Source: Dolomedes plantarius
Lineage: Eukaryota; Arthropoda; Arachnida; Araneae; Dolomedidae
Assembly (NCBI GenBank): GCA_907164885.2
Contig: OU015501.1
Location: forward strand, 58,287,769-58,351,768
Length of the DNA: 64,000 bases
Direction: 5' to 3'
Both the position numbers and the translations under genes were made by a program. Position 1 is the stretch's first letter. Every line of letters starts with the position of its first letter. Below the pieces are notes generated by a model. That model searched no databases. It was not told the DNA's origin and worked only from the letters and a program-made list of their open reading frames with translations. Positions 12,188 through 23,087 of the stretch are shown here, piece after piece.

Positions 12188-12190
<3 letters not shown>
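10797..12190 (-). mobile_element. Tc1-like transposon, decayed
   Basis: The ends are CACTCTGTCACAAAAAA and its complement, with longer similarity through ACGAGCTACTATCAC, giving TIRs of about 50 bp with an indel. The 1394-bp unit lies between TA tracts and contains a minus-strand transposase pseudogene. The GC content is higher than its surroundings. Confidence 0.9.
10948..11945 (-). pseudogene. Tc1-like transposase, D,D34E type, several frameshifts
   Basis: Reading minus from an ATG at 11945, the fragments include the first HTH region (LDRSDMVVARCWQQ), then SRETIRRRLAGIGSRRPL of the second HTH, the first catalytic motif IFSDESRFSLNADDQRIRVW, then after a frameshift near 11320 the second and third motifs YQQDNARPHTV and SRSPDLSPIEHVWDVLGRQL. 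The end RRVSSCISARGGFTNY is typical of the family. An early stop in the GLREAG segment, another in the N-terminal third and at least three frame changes make it inactive. Length is close to the usual 340 residues. Confidence 0.85.

Positions 12191-12241
<51 letters not shown>
12191..12241. repeat. (TA)n(TG)n microsatellite
   Basis: It begins at the right end of the Tc1 element and mirrors the CA/TA tract on the far side of the MITE-Tc1 pair. Confidence 0.95.
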
Positions 12242-12242
<1 letters not shown>

Positions 12243-12691
12243 AAATTTCACTAAGGAATTTTTTTAAGAGTTGGAGGGAGAGTTACTGAGAATCGAAGTT
12301 TTGTGACTAAAAATTACAGGTCAGTCAGTCAGATAAAAAAGAAAAAAGAAAAAAAATATTGCGGGTGACTCAATAATTAACACAGTTATTAACACTTTCT
12401 GAATGAAAGGCAACCCCTGTGGGAGAATAAAATAATTTCACTCGCTGTAGCTTCATTTTTCAAATTTACCTAATCCCCATTTAATTCGCAGCTTCTGTGA
12501 TGGAATATTATACGAATACAGAACTTATTGTTATTTTTATTAAAGCAATAGCACTTAGCTATACACTATTATATGCAGCTAAAATACAACAAGAGCAAAC
12601 AGAAGAAACAAAACACAAAACAAAATGGCAAATAGAAATTTTGGAGCAGAAACAACAGTCTCATTGGGCTGATATCTATTCGTCTTCGTCA

Positions 12692-13121
12692 GTTCCCTGG
12701 CCTCTCAATATCTGCCATAATGCCATAAATACAATTACTTGATAAAGCAGAGCACAGTGGCAAATGCTGACATCCATAGGTACTTTCATACCACAAAGAG
12801 TACAGTTTGGGCTTTCGAGAATACTTAACCTGAAAAGGTATTTAGGCAAACAGTCGTGTTCCGTGGCAATTGTAAAAGCAGCTACACTTGTTCTTCTTAG
12901 TGCTAAGGGGATATGTAATATTGCATTCTTCCATTCCTTATTTTGTATACCTCTTAATTTTCTCTTTTCATACCGAGAATTAATTTTCCTCCTTATAATT
13001 CTTGATGCTGAAATGAAGGGGATTTTCGTAACCGATTTTTGTGTTATCGAAGTTCCTTTTTTGGCTAGTTGGTCAGCTATTTCATTCCATGGGACTCCAC
13101 AGTGGGCCGGACGAATACAGA
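12692..13121 (-). pseudogene. Non-LTR retrotransposon 3' fragment: RNase H and zinc knuckle
   Basis: On the minus strand a frame starting near 13121 gives FCIRPAHCGVPWNEIADQLA, which carries the HCGV..NE.AD motif closing RNase H domains of jockey/I-type non-LTR elements. The stretch IIRRKINSRYEKRK follows, and after a frameshift near 12855 comes HDCLPKYLFRLSILESPNCT with LCGMKVPMDVSICHCALL, the C-x2-C...H-x-C knuckle that usually ends the same ORF. The upstream reverse transcriptase is absent, as expected for a 5'-truncated copy. No poly(A) was identified downstream. Confidence 0.65.
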
Positions 13122-13239
13122 ACTAAATCGATTAATTTATTACTTTCTCCATCCCCAAATAAGTGTCATATTTGCACATTCTTTTCAAGTGTTAAACGAG
13201 AGACTAATTTTAGGCCAGTGGGTTTATTATTTTAAATAA

Positions 13240-16040
13240 TATCGGTAAAATTTGTTTTAAACACATTTTTTTTCGTAACACTTTATTTAAGTCTTCAGAC
13301 CACAATATTTGTTAGATGCAAAAAATACCTTCAACGAACACGCAACTACTCTTAAAAAAAATATTTCGTCTGTATATGATTATTAATAGTAATTTATGCT
13401 TGACCTTTAGATTAAATTACATTTTTTAAATCTCACAAAATAAATGGCAGAAATTTTTTTTATAAATTTTGTCATGAGCAAAAATTCAAATTAACAAGTG
13501 TTTCACAGAAGGCTTTTTGTTTATTAATGCAATTAAAAATTAAGTAAATAAAAATAATAAGTATGGGGCAACCCACGTCACCAAGTCATCAGTCTCAGCA
13601 AAAATCAATTAAAAAATGACGTAGATTATATTTATTGCATACATACGACGAATACCCGGGACTATATGTTGACAGAATAATGGATATACTTAAAAAGAAA
13701 TAATTATGACATCACTAACTCGGTAGAGAGTTTATTGAATTTGCAGGCTGCTGAGTTTTAAGATTCAAAGCTTTAAATCCTAGCTTATTTATTTGTGATA
13801 GTTCTCGACGTAATAATCTTAAAGTGAGATCATATTAAATTGGTGCCGACCAGACTAGGCACTAGTGGTCAATTATCTCTCGTACTGCAGTGTTAATTAC
13901 TCAGTTAGTTTAAAGATTAGGGTTAATGCGTTTAAAATTATTCAGGAAATTGTAGAACTGTAATACAGATTATTCAAGACATTATGACTCGGTATATATA
14001 TATATATATTCAAATACGTATTATACGTATCTTTATTTCATTTGTTTCAAAAGACACCACTAAACCTTTACAGTAAATATTTATCACAATAGCATTTTAT
14101 CACTTAAGCTAATAAGGGGGGAAAATTGCTTTCCACTCTTCCATTCAGAATCACAGTTAACGTAAACATTGATTCGTGGCCTTTAACAGAGACGAGAGAC
14201 GATAACGAAGACAAGTTTTGAATCAATTGGAGACAACGGCGAGGATGTATATTTTTTACTTAACACTAGAATCTGGGACATTAGAGAAGGCAATGACTTG
14301 TTTGATTCTGCGTACGTGCAGTCAGTCGCGATTTTCTGAGGATGGCAGATGTTTCGGAGAGGATAACTTTTTTCTTGCAGGTAACGTCGTATTTGTTAGT
14401 ACGTTCATGGATTTAAGGACAAAAGAAGATCGTTTTCTATTCACATTCGTTCTTGTTCGCTTCTTTACACATTAAACCCTCTACAATCCATACTAATTAA
14501 TGCTCGGATGTGCACGGCAGTTTCTACTTTTATTTAATTTGATTCAGTTCTGATGCACACACAATTCGCAAAGTGAATAATCCACCGACGAATGTACGGG
14601 AATTCAGTTAATTTCTATAACTATATCTTAGTCATAAAATAGCACTCAATAAAAATGTTTTTTTGAGATTCGAAAGAATTATAGTCTTTTCAAAAGTGAA
14701 CCCTATTTTGAAATCAAATTGAAATACCCGAAACTGGATTCACGCTGTAAAAGAAACTTATGCCCATTCTTTGATATATTTTAAAGAACGTTTAACAAAT
14801 TTAAACCCAGACTACAACACATCCTATACATCAAATGTACCCCCTTACAGCATCAAAATTATTACTACAGAGAAACTAATTTAGAGCTACAACGCAATTA
14901 AAAATATAGTTATGTTAACAACATAACTAGAACATAACAGTTAGAAAATAACCTTTACAACACTCAGCTTTTGAATGTTTTTAACGTGGGTTTTAAATAA
15001 ACGTAGGAGTAGACACAGTTCCGTAATACGTGCATAATGGCAAGCGGTAGTTCACATTGTATGTAAAAAAATTCGTTTGAAAATTACTCTTGAATCACAA
15101 ATATAATGCTGGGTTTGGCGGAAAAGTTGTATGACACGAAATTGCTTGACTACGTCAATTCACTGATTGTTTCGAATATTTTAGCAGGCGGTAGACTGAA
15201 GAGGAAGGTTGGGTGCTTTTCAAAAGACCAGATTGCACTGGCATTGACACAATTTTTTTAAATTTAAATTTCTGTTTTGAGGCAATGTTTAAAACGCAAT
15301 TAGCAACAATATTATGTTATACAGCTGGCAAAACATTGAAGTAAAACAAGGTACCCATGACTTCAACCAGAATGGCCAGATATCGAAGAAATAATATATA
15401 CTATTTAGTGTTACATTATTTAAAATTATGAAAGTTAAGATATTTCAGACTTGTTAACATACCCAAAGGAAAATTTTTATTTTCATGGAATGAAAACAGA
15501 AATTCTCTAGCTTCTTTTCTTTCTTGCTGAATTAAATCCCTGTTTAACTTAAGAAATAAAATTACGATTAAACTCTCACTTAAAATTTACATTCAGTATC
15601 CATTTAAGAACATTAAATTTAACCCATCTCTATTAAGATTTCCTCTGCTACCTATTTTTTTTTATTCTCATGACTTCTCATTGTCTTCAAGTTTTACAAT
15701 ACCTAAAACATATATTGTGCCTAATGAAGAGAGGAGTTTCCCTCAGTTGTAAAGGGATGAGTATCCTAGGTTTCCCTAATACATACGTGATAAACTATCC
15801 CTTAGAAATCCTACCATAGGAAGCATCGCACCTTTCACAGATCGCTTATCATTATCTTCTGAATTCTATTCAATCTACTGGGAAACAATATCTGAGTATG
15901 TTGTGACCAATTAAATTACTATTAACTGTAATTCTGACAGCATTCGTTCCTATAACACGACTGGAATTTCTTATAAGTTACGGGCAGCATGACTCTTTAT
16001 ACTATGTATTCCTCCAGTTCTTTTTTCCCTTCAACAACGT
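13240..16040. other. AT-rich unassigned sequence with one possible primer-binding site
   Basis: About 2.8 kb. The only structure noted is ATTGGTGCCGACCAGACTA near 13839-13857, listed separately, and a short TA tract at 13995-14010. The rest shows no genes or repeats that I can support. Confidence 0.45.
13825..13860 (+). other. Possible LTR 3' end and primer-binding site
   Basis: AAATTGGTGCCGACCAGACT resembles the sequence at 22320, AAATTGGTGCCGAGACTAAA, and both follow similar AT-rich text with TTAAA and GTGA. TGGTGCCG is a common start of tRNA primer-binding sites in arthropod BEL/gypsy elements. No LTR pair or polyprotein was found, so this would be a solo remnant. Confidence 0.3.
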
Positions 16041-16047
16041 TTTATTT

Positions 16048-16265
16048 TAACGTAGGATTACGTTCCTCCATAACGGTTCTCCGGAAAGCAAAATTTCAGA
16101 CGCTAAAAGAATCCGCCGTCGCGAGTTACAATTTTGGCAGCGTGCCAAACCCAGTCTGTATCGCTTGAGCAAGCAGTTAAACAGAAAATTACCAAAATGC
16201 GTCGAAATTTTGACATATATATATTGACATACATACATACATACATACATACATACATACATACA

Positions 16266-16343
<78 letters not shown>

Positions 16344-17370
16344 TGATAATAACGGCCCACCATGATATATCTAAGGCGTAATTAAAATTATCCTGTTAAT
16401 AAAGCACGACCCCTTTTTCCAAAATTGCAACCTAAAAGTAAAATAAGATAATTTATCGTAGCCCTTCTGATCATTATACACGCATGTGAAGTAGCTGAAC
16501 TCAATAACATCCCCAGATATGAGTGTAGGAAGTTTATGAGATTCCGAATGTCAGTGTAATATCAAAATTCTTGAAGAGCCCTCGAACCACTCTGGATTTA
16601 TGGGTTCTGTAACACCAAAACCACACTTTGCAAGAACTTTATGGCCACTTATCCTGCACCCAGGTCAATAGTTCTAACAAGCGCGGGATCTAGCAGTAAA
16701 GTTCCCGGCAAAACTTAAGTGGACACGTGAACTCCACGAATCTAAAGCCGCCCAATTAAAAAATTAAGTAGTTTAGGCCCTCTGGCGTCAATATCGCAGA
16801 ACACCCATTTAATATTGCATGAACAGAAGACTTTTCGCTCTGCGTGTCTAACTCTCGTTGCTGTCGGACCTGCTGCCCGCTTCTATCTTGTAATGCAATC
16901 CGCGCCCCGTCAGGCCAAGTCATGTGACCACTGCAGCTAATGCCTACTGATAAATAAAGCACGTCTTGGAATTTGTGTATTTCATCAATGGCTCCATATT
17001 TGTGTTCTCTCCCTAAATTTCGTAAGTGCTTCCCTGGATCTACATTACGCCCGACGGCATCTCTCCAAGTTGTGCGCAGCGACTGACTGGATGATCTACA
17101 CTTCGCCCGACTGCATCACACCCTCGTGCCGGCTACACCTCCGATTAGTGCTATGCCTCTCCTCCACGGCGTGACGTGATGTACGGAGCATCACATATAT
17201 ATATATATATATATTTTGACACACACACATATATATATATACATAAAATAATATATATATAAACATATATACATAACACATACATATTTACATACAAAGG
17301 AGGTAAGCAACGGTAGGAAATCCTACGTCAATAACCCGCGGTAGTTTCGTTAGAAGAGATTATTTGAAAT
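16048..17370. repeat. Two-block dispersed repeat, long copy
   Basis: Block A (16048-16155, starting TAACGTAGGATTACGTTCCT and ending GCGTGCCAAACCCAGT) and block B (17331-17370, AATAACCCGCGGTAGTTTCG) both recur in the same order at 33619-33823. Here they are 1.2 kb apart, there only 70 bp. Just before block B, GGAAATCCTACGTCAA is roughly the complement of the block A start, so the blocks may be the ends of a TIR element. The filling contains a CATA/TA tract and an AATAAA signal near 16952, with no recognised gene. Confidence 0.5.
16227..16340. repeat. (CATA)n(TA)n microsatellite
   Basis: About 17 CATA units pass into about 45 bp of TA. Open frames on both strands made of Y/I or M/Y/V/C repeats are artefacts of this tract. 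Confidence 0.95.
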
Positions 17371-17568
17371 TTTTTTTCAGGCCCGTTTTGGAAGATTTGT
17401 ATTTCAAGTACTAAAAACTTCAAGTACATCATGCGTATAATGTAAGACTATTAAGGCGCCAATAAAGATATGAACTCGAAAATCATCAATAAGTAACCCA
17501 AAAACTATAAATGCCAAGAATATAATTACTCATTGGGGCAAATACACATACACGCATCTCTCCCCCCC

Positions 17569-17570
<2 letters not shown>

Positions 17571-17646
<76 letters not shown>

Positions 17647-17657
17647 TTAAATATATA
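17571..17657. repeat. (CT)n(TA)n(TG)n microsatellite
   Basis: CT, TA and a 44-bp TG tract follow each other and lead into the TA at which the pogo element begins. Confidence 0.95.
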
Positions 17658-18097
17658 CAGTGGACGCTCGTTAATTCGAACTCGGTTAAATCGAACTAAT
17701 CCAAAGGCCCCAAAAAACTTGTATTGGAATTAATGTTAAAAATATCTCATTAATTCGAACTAAATTTTTATCACTTCGGTTAATTCGAACTAAAAATTTG
17801 ACAAAAAAATCTTTTTCCTCGTTTAACGGAGAAAATACACGCTGCAATTATTATTTTGTGTGTCAAATTCATCTGTATTTCTTTTCTGTGTAAAGATGCA
17901 CATGCCTGCATTCCTTGACTATTGCATTTCTGCTAAACGTTAGAGACATCAGTGCTTAATGGACAAAGCGATTTTCCGTTATTTGTATCGATTTTCTTAA
18001 AATTTCAGAAAAAACAGTCTTTACTACAGATTCTAGGGAGCTGCGTCAGTTATGCCTGCAGTGCAGACAAGTTAATGTGATCTAGTTTTTCTTCCTG

Positions 18098-18271
18098 GTT
18101 TGGTTTGGAGCGCTACGGTCAACTTTTAGCTACACGAGGGCAAATTAGACCGGGACCTACAATTTAAAGCCATTTCCGAACGGTTACAAGCCTCCATGCC
18201 AATAGTGGGACTCGAACCCACAGGATCTGAACCGAATGCCAGCGCCCTAGCCATTCGGCAATCACCTGGCA
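18098..18271 (-). mobile_element. Leu/Ser-tRNA-like SINE, copy 1
   Basis: Flanked by a 14-bp duplication, AGTTTTTCTTCCTG (18084-18097) and AGTCTTTCTTCCTG (18272-18285). On the minus strand the head has A-box GAATGGCTAGGGCGCTGG and B-box GGTTCGAGTCCC and resembles a long-arm (Leu/Ser) tRNA. The 3' end is a short CCAAA repeat rather than poly(A). The pogo copy at 30067 has the uninterrupted sequence here (near 30500), which proves insertion. Confidence 0.9.
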
Positions 18272-18316
18272 AGTCTTTCTTCCTGAGTGTGTGGTATGAA
18301 CGTGTAAAAATTCAGG

Positions 18317-19056
18317 ATGTCTACACGTAGAAAGTACAAAACCCTAACTTTGGAGACAAAGGTAGAAATTTTAAAGAAAGTAGAGAATGGCGAATGTAAA
18401 ACAAAGTTAGCAGCTGACTATGGAATTGAAAAAAATACCTTGTCAATTTATTTGAAAAACAAGGAGTCAATTTTAAATTCATGGGGGAAATCAAAATTTG
18501 CTAGAGGAAGGAAACGCATGAGAAATGCGTCCCAAGAAGATCTAGAAAACACTCTACTGCTATGGTTCTAGGATGTTAGATCTCGAATTTTTCCGATAAA
18601 TGGATCTCTTGTGCAGACGAAGGCTGATGAATTGGCAAGTCAAATGGGTATTGAAGATTTTAAATGCAGTGATGGATGGCTTTCTCGATTTAAGTCAAGG
18701 CACAATATTTCTTATCAAACTGTATGTGGACAAAGCTCTGATGTAAACGAAAACGTATGCACTAATTTCTGTGCGAAACTGCTAAGGCTTTTCTCTACTT
18801 ACCTGCCGAAAGATATTTTTTAATGCGGACAAAACTGCATTTTTTATATAAACTCTTTCCAAACAAGACATTACATTTTATAGGGGATGCTTGCGCAGTA
18901 GGTAAAAGCAGTAAAGAGAGGATTACAGTTTTAGTTTGTGCTAATATGGATGGGAGCGAAAAGCTTAAATTATTAGTGATTGGAAAGTCCAAGAATCCAC
19001 GAAGTCTTAAAGGAATTAAAACACTGCCAGTTGATTCACAGGCCTGCAACCAAAAA
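18317..19056 (+). pseudogene. pogo/Tigger transposase, 5' part
   Basis: From MSTRRKYKTLTLETKVEIL the N-terminal CENP-B-type HTH is clear (residues 1-60), followed by the second, Tc5/CENP-B DNA-binding domain (ADELASQMGIEDFKCSDGWL, then SRFKSRHNIS). The start of the DDE domain reads NADKTAFF, where the family normally has NADET, and continues with KTLHFIGDACAVGKSSKERI and VCANMDGSEKL. A stop lies at 18569-18571 and frameshifts occur near 18820 and 19050. Coding then stops at an insertion and resumes at 23088. The protein would bind the element's own ends and cut at TA. Confidence 0.85.
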
Positions 19057-19269
19057 AGTGTTTAGAAACCAATAGCTGATACTGATAGATTTTTGAACGA
19101 TGATTTCAGGAAAAATAGTTAAAAAATTCCATGACGTACCATTTTTTCAAAAAATTGAAAATTTTGATTTTCGTAGCCATCAATCGATTGTGTTAATTAA
19201 GGAAGGGGATGAGCATATAATGTCATAAGTCATCATTACTGGAGAAAACTGGAGATTTTTCTGTCTCTG

Positions 19270-20420
19270 GTGCGAAAAAAAATGGAAAAAAAGAAACAAT
19301 CTAAAGAATCTGCCAAACTCTTATGCTCTAGGCTAGAGCAAAAGAATTTATTGGCTCCTGGTACCTCTTTCTCGTGGTTCAGAAAAAGAGAAACAGATTT
19401 CGTTCCATACTTTTCTCAAGATAGTGGCTTGGTTTACTGTAGCAATATCCCTGTATTGATGGAGGATTTTAATGTACAGTATGACGTGAACGTGTGGAGG
19501 CTCTGTATTGACTCCTCAAAAAGAAGCCTCAAAGCAGTGCTTCTGTCTAATGGCAGCAAGTATGCTTTAGTGCCATTAGGACATTCTGTGTACCTGAAAG
19601 AATCTTCTGTGAATTTAGCTTTGATTCTCACCCATTTGAAATATAAAGAAAATGGATGGATGATATGCGGGGATCTAAAAGTGCTTTCCATGCTTCTTGG
19701 ACAACAAGCAGAAAACACCAAGTACCCTTGCTTCTTGTGTGAATGGGACAGTCGGGATAAAAAGAATCATTGGATCAAAAAGGAGTGTCCGCAAAGGAAA
19801 GCATTAACACCTGGAAACAAAAATGTAGTAAAAGAAAGTTTGGTTGATCCCAGGAAGGTCCTGTTGCCTCCACTTCACATCAAGCTTAGCTTGATGAAAC
19901 AATTTGTTAAAGCTCTATCAAAAGAAGGAGAGTACTTTATATACCTAGGCAACAATTTTCCAGGACTGTCGGAAGCAAAAATAAAGGATGGTGTTTTCGC
20001 AGGTCGTGATATTCGGAAACTTTTTAAAGACGAAGTGTTTGAAAGTAAAATCCTTTCGAGGGAAAAAGAGGCCTGGAGACCTTTCAAAGAAGTCGTCACA
20101 AAATTCCTCGGGAGCGTTAAGGACCCCAACTATAAATCTATCGTGGAAAACATGTTAAGGAAATTCAAAGACTTGGGTTGTTCAATGAGTTTGAAAGTTC
20201 ATTTTTAAAATTCGCATTTGGACTACTTTCCCTTTTTGGTGCAGTTAAGGATCTTGGTGCAATTAGTGAAGAACAGGGTTAAAGATTTCACAAAGATATC
20301 AAAGAGATGGAGCTTAGATATCAAGGTAGATGGAAAGTCAATATGATGGGGATTACTGTTGGATGCTACACAGAGAAGTCCCGTTTACTGACTTGTCGCA
20401 GTGAAAAACGACATTGTTCG
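19270..20420 (+). pseudogene. Arthropod TE-associated protein, RYQGRW family
   Basis: An open frame of about 312 codons is followed, after a frameshift and stop near 20205-20282, by the expected tail. Recognisable stretches are WRLCIDSSKRSLKAVLLSNG, ENGWMICGDLKVLSMLLGQQ, KYPCFLCEWDSRD, LPPLHIKLSLMKQFVKAL, then EEQG and ELRYQGRW. I know this combination from many uncharacterised proteins in aphids, spiders and molluscs that occur in high copy and behave as transposable-element products; I cannot name the superfamily. The C-x2-C in PCFLCEWDSRD and the HxK/DxK residues are candidate metal or catalytic sites. The N-terminal part is broken by stops upstream of 19270. Confidence 0.6.
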
Positions 20421-21600
20421 TAGAAAAGAGAGGGGCCAGGTCCCACATGCAGAAAACGACGTGATTAAAAGTGAAAAACGAGTAAAGGAGTTTGGAGAAC
20501 AGGCAACGAGTCAAGACACAGCTGCATTTAACGAACGGTTTGGGTTAAGATGGATAAGTTAATGTCATAGGGAAGAGAATGTTGACAGTAAAAGAGGCTC
20601 AGCTGGTTATAATGAGCTGAGAAGTCGAAAATTGGAGATGTAGATATCCGAAGTTAGGAGATGGAAAGGGAAGATAAGAATGTATGAAGTTGACTTTGTA
20701 AGTGGATACACCAGGCGGTCGAAAGGATAGCGTGAGAATATGGGGGTGTGATGAGGACCCCAGATGGGAGAGTATCGATATACAGCCACTGCCCTCCGTG
20801 ATGTAGATTGGAGCAAAAGGAAAGGGGTAAAAGATATGACGTCCAATGATAGGATGGCGAGGGACTCATTGGTTATTGGGTGTCACCAATGATGGCCCAG
20901 GGAAAAGAAGCCTAAGTGGAATTAAGAGAGACGAGAATGACGACAGAGAGATCTAAAAAAAGCAACAGATTCGAGAGAGCCGATAAGCATAGCAGTTAGG
21001 AGCTGAGTAGCGGAGAACTGATTGCGAGGAGAGCTGATCAATAGAAGGAAAGGCCGCAGCCGATTGAGCATGGCCTATTGATAAGCTCATATTAATAGTC
21101 GTCTGGAGGAAGGAATAGATGGAATGACGAGGGAAGAAATAGATACAGGCCGCCAATTCCAAAGGCGAGAAATACGCAGCAATTAATGTCAGGACGTCGA
21201 AGTACTCAACACCCCAAAAGTCTGCAGACGCCAGCCCCTGATACATAGGCGAGATGTACAAATCATTGATGCCCTGCATGAGAAGTGACTAGTAGATTGA
21301 TGAGAGCCCGCACCGAGCCGAACCAGACGCAAGCTTGCCGCCGAACCCGACGCAAGCTCACCGCCACCAGATAGAGTAACACCCCGATGACCCTTCCCTA
21401 AACAGCGAAGGCCCTTTTCAAAGATCACCGAGGAGTTGAACCTGCCTCTGGCCACCATCCCCCGTCGAAGGTCCCGGAGCCCAAGCAAGACCTAACCGTG
21501 GCTCGATTATCCAATAGGAATGAGGCGCATTTCTCCGGCCCCTATTGTCCAAGGAGAAGACCCGTATTGTGCATGCCGCCCAAGGTAGGGAGAAATTTAA
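20421..21600. other. GC-richer noncoding segment
   Basis: About 1.2 kb of purine-rich and then GC-rich DNA unlike the surrounding AT-rich sequence. No frame shows a known domain. A direct repeat around GACGCAAGCTTGCCGCCGAA (about 21328-21365) occurs. It could be part of a long LTR ending near 22320, but this is only a guess. Confidence 0.4.
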
Positions 21601-21750
21601 CGAATTTATTCTTTATCAATGCTCAGAATTCAAAAGGATTACTGGGTTAGGTTAAATAAGAAGATTGCGTAGGTTAATGACGGGAGCAATTATAATTGAT
21701 GTTATATATGTTGCCATAGATATATATCACTGGTGTGTTTAAAAAAAGTG

Positions 21751-22130
21751 TGTATTAATGTATATGTTTAAGAAGTGAATTAATAATTAGTAGAGTATTG
21801 CAATTGTGAGAAAGTGTATTAACGTATGTGTTTAAGAAATAAATTACTAATTGGTAGTAAATTGCGCCTGATAATTAATGTATTAATGTATATGTTGAAG
21901 AAGTGAATTAATAATTAGTAGTGGATTGCAATTGTGAGATCATGTATTAAGGTATATGTTTAAGAAGTGAATTAATAATTGATAGTAAATTGCACCGGAG
22001 AATTAGTGTATTAAGGTATATGTTTAAGAAGTGAAGTAATAATTAATAGCGGATTGCAATTGTGAGAAAATGTATTAACGTATGTGTTTAAGAAATGAAT
22101 TATCAATATTGGTAGCAATTAGCAAACGAG
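21751..22130. repeat. 64-bp tandem repeat with 128-bp alternation
   Basis: Five units of exactly 64 bp start at 21751, 21815, 21879, 21943 and 22007, each opening with TGTATTAA, followed by a degenerate sixth from 22071. Units 1, 3 and 5 share the ending GCAATTGTGAGA; units 2 and 4 share GCRCCKGAKAATTA. The array therefore has a two-unit higher-order period of 128 bp. Confidence 0.9.
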
Positions 22131-22314
22131 AAATATGAGTATAGGTTAGTGTAGGAGGGTGCATTGGAGAAATGAAAGTGTAATCGATATATGTATATGT
22201 TAATATGTTTGTTTAATAAATTGATTCATATATATATACATTTGAGTAATCACTCATAATCACTCATAATCACTTATAATTATTCCAAGTACTAACCACT
22301 TTAAAATCACTGTG

Positions 22315-22345
22315 ATATAAATTGGTGCCGAGACTAAACTTGGAG
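22315..22345 (+). other. Possible LTR 3' boundary and primer-binding site
   Basis: GATATAAATTGGTGCCGAGA contains TGGTGCCG, a typical start of a tRNA primer-binding site just after a 5' LTR. The same text occurs near 13840. No second LTR or reverse transcriptase follows in the remaining 750 bp of the insertion. Confidence 0.3.
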
Positions 22346-23087
22346 GTTATATAATTTAAATGTTATTTAAATATAAATGAAGTTGTTTTGTGTGAATAAA
22401 AACCACTGGTCCGAAAGTGATTACTCTATGTACTGTAATGAATCGAGGTATTAAGCACTGTGTAAATAGTGATATATATCTATGCTCGCGGTAAAGAGAA
22501 AATTTGTAGAAGTTATAATACAGTAGAAATTGCTGCGATAGTTAGAATACAACCAAAATTATACATTGTAATATAATATAAAGATGGGGATAATGGCGCG
22601 AAGGCGAAATAATAATGGGATTGTGATACTAAGACAGCAGAATGACAGGGTGGCTATGAATATGGAGTGTAGGAAGAGTTACGCTGAGTGGAATAGTAAT
22701 TTAAGATATTGAAATGTTAAATTGGTGATGAATGTGTAAGAGTATAATGTTAAATTGGGAAATGGTAATTACGACGTATGGCTTATATGTTGAAAGGTGT
22801 TAGGTTGGTAACAAAATTTCAAATCATTTCCAATTGTTTTATATATTAATTCATTCGTAAATAAAACACTTAAAAATATTTTTGAAAAGACCTCCTTCTA
22901 CCCAGAATATGTACAGTAGGCTTTCTTGTCCATATATTCAAGCCCATTTTGGGAAAAATCCTTACGTGATTGAGAAAAATGGATGTCATATTTGAAATCA
23001 GCACACCAAATAATATAAAATTCAGTCATTACATTTCAAACACTTTTCTATGACTTAAATTTTGCAGGCCCGTGTTATGTATTCAAT

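Larger units (their letters stand above)
19057..23087. mobile_element. Composite 4-kb insertion inside the pogo transposase
   Basis: The pogo frame leaves off after SQACNQK and resumes with TWMTQDIFSNWLK, so about 4.0 kb is foreign. It contains, in order, a degenerate ORF of a widespread arthropod TE protein (19270-20420), a GC-richer noncoding stretch (20421-21600), a 64-bp tandem array (21751-22130), a possible primer-binding site (22321) and AT-rich DNA. Neither clean target duplications nor matching ends were found, so it may be several insertions. CAAAAA on both sides is a weak candidate duplication. Confidence 0.6.

Noticed and set aside
12764..13126. Plus-strand open frame of 120 codons
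   Set aside because: It is the antisense shadow of the RNase H fragment of a non-LTR element on the minus strand.
16047..16363. Open frames of Y/I or M/Y/V/C repeats over TA and CATA tracts (also at 10294, 24145, 25346-25662, 41951, 43656)
   Set aside because: They are translations of microsatellites in both strands and have no non-repeat domain.
18180..18271. Possible tRNA-Leu/Ser gene
   Set aside because: The same tRNA-like head occurs three times with a common body and 14-bp flanking duplications, so it is a SINE.
21751..22130. CRISPR-like array
   Set aside because: Units are contiguous with no unique spacers, and the window is eukaryotic.
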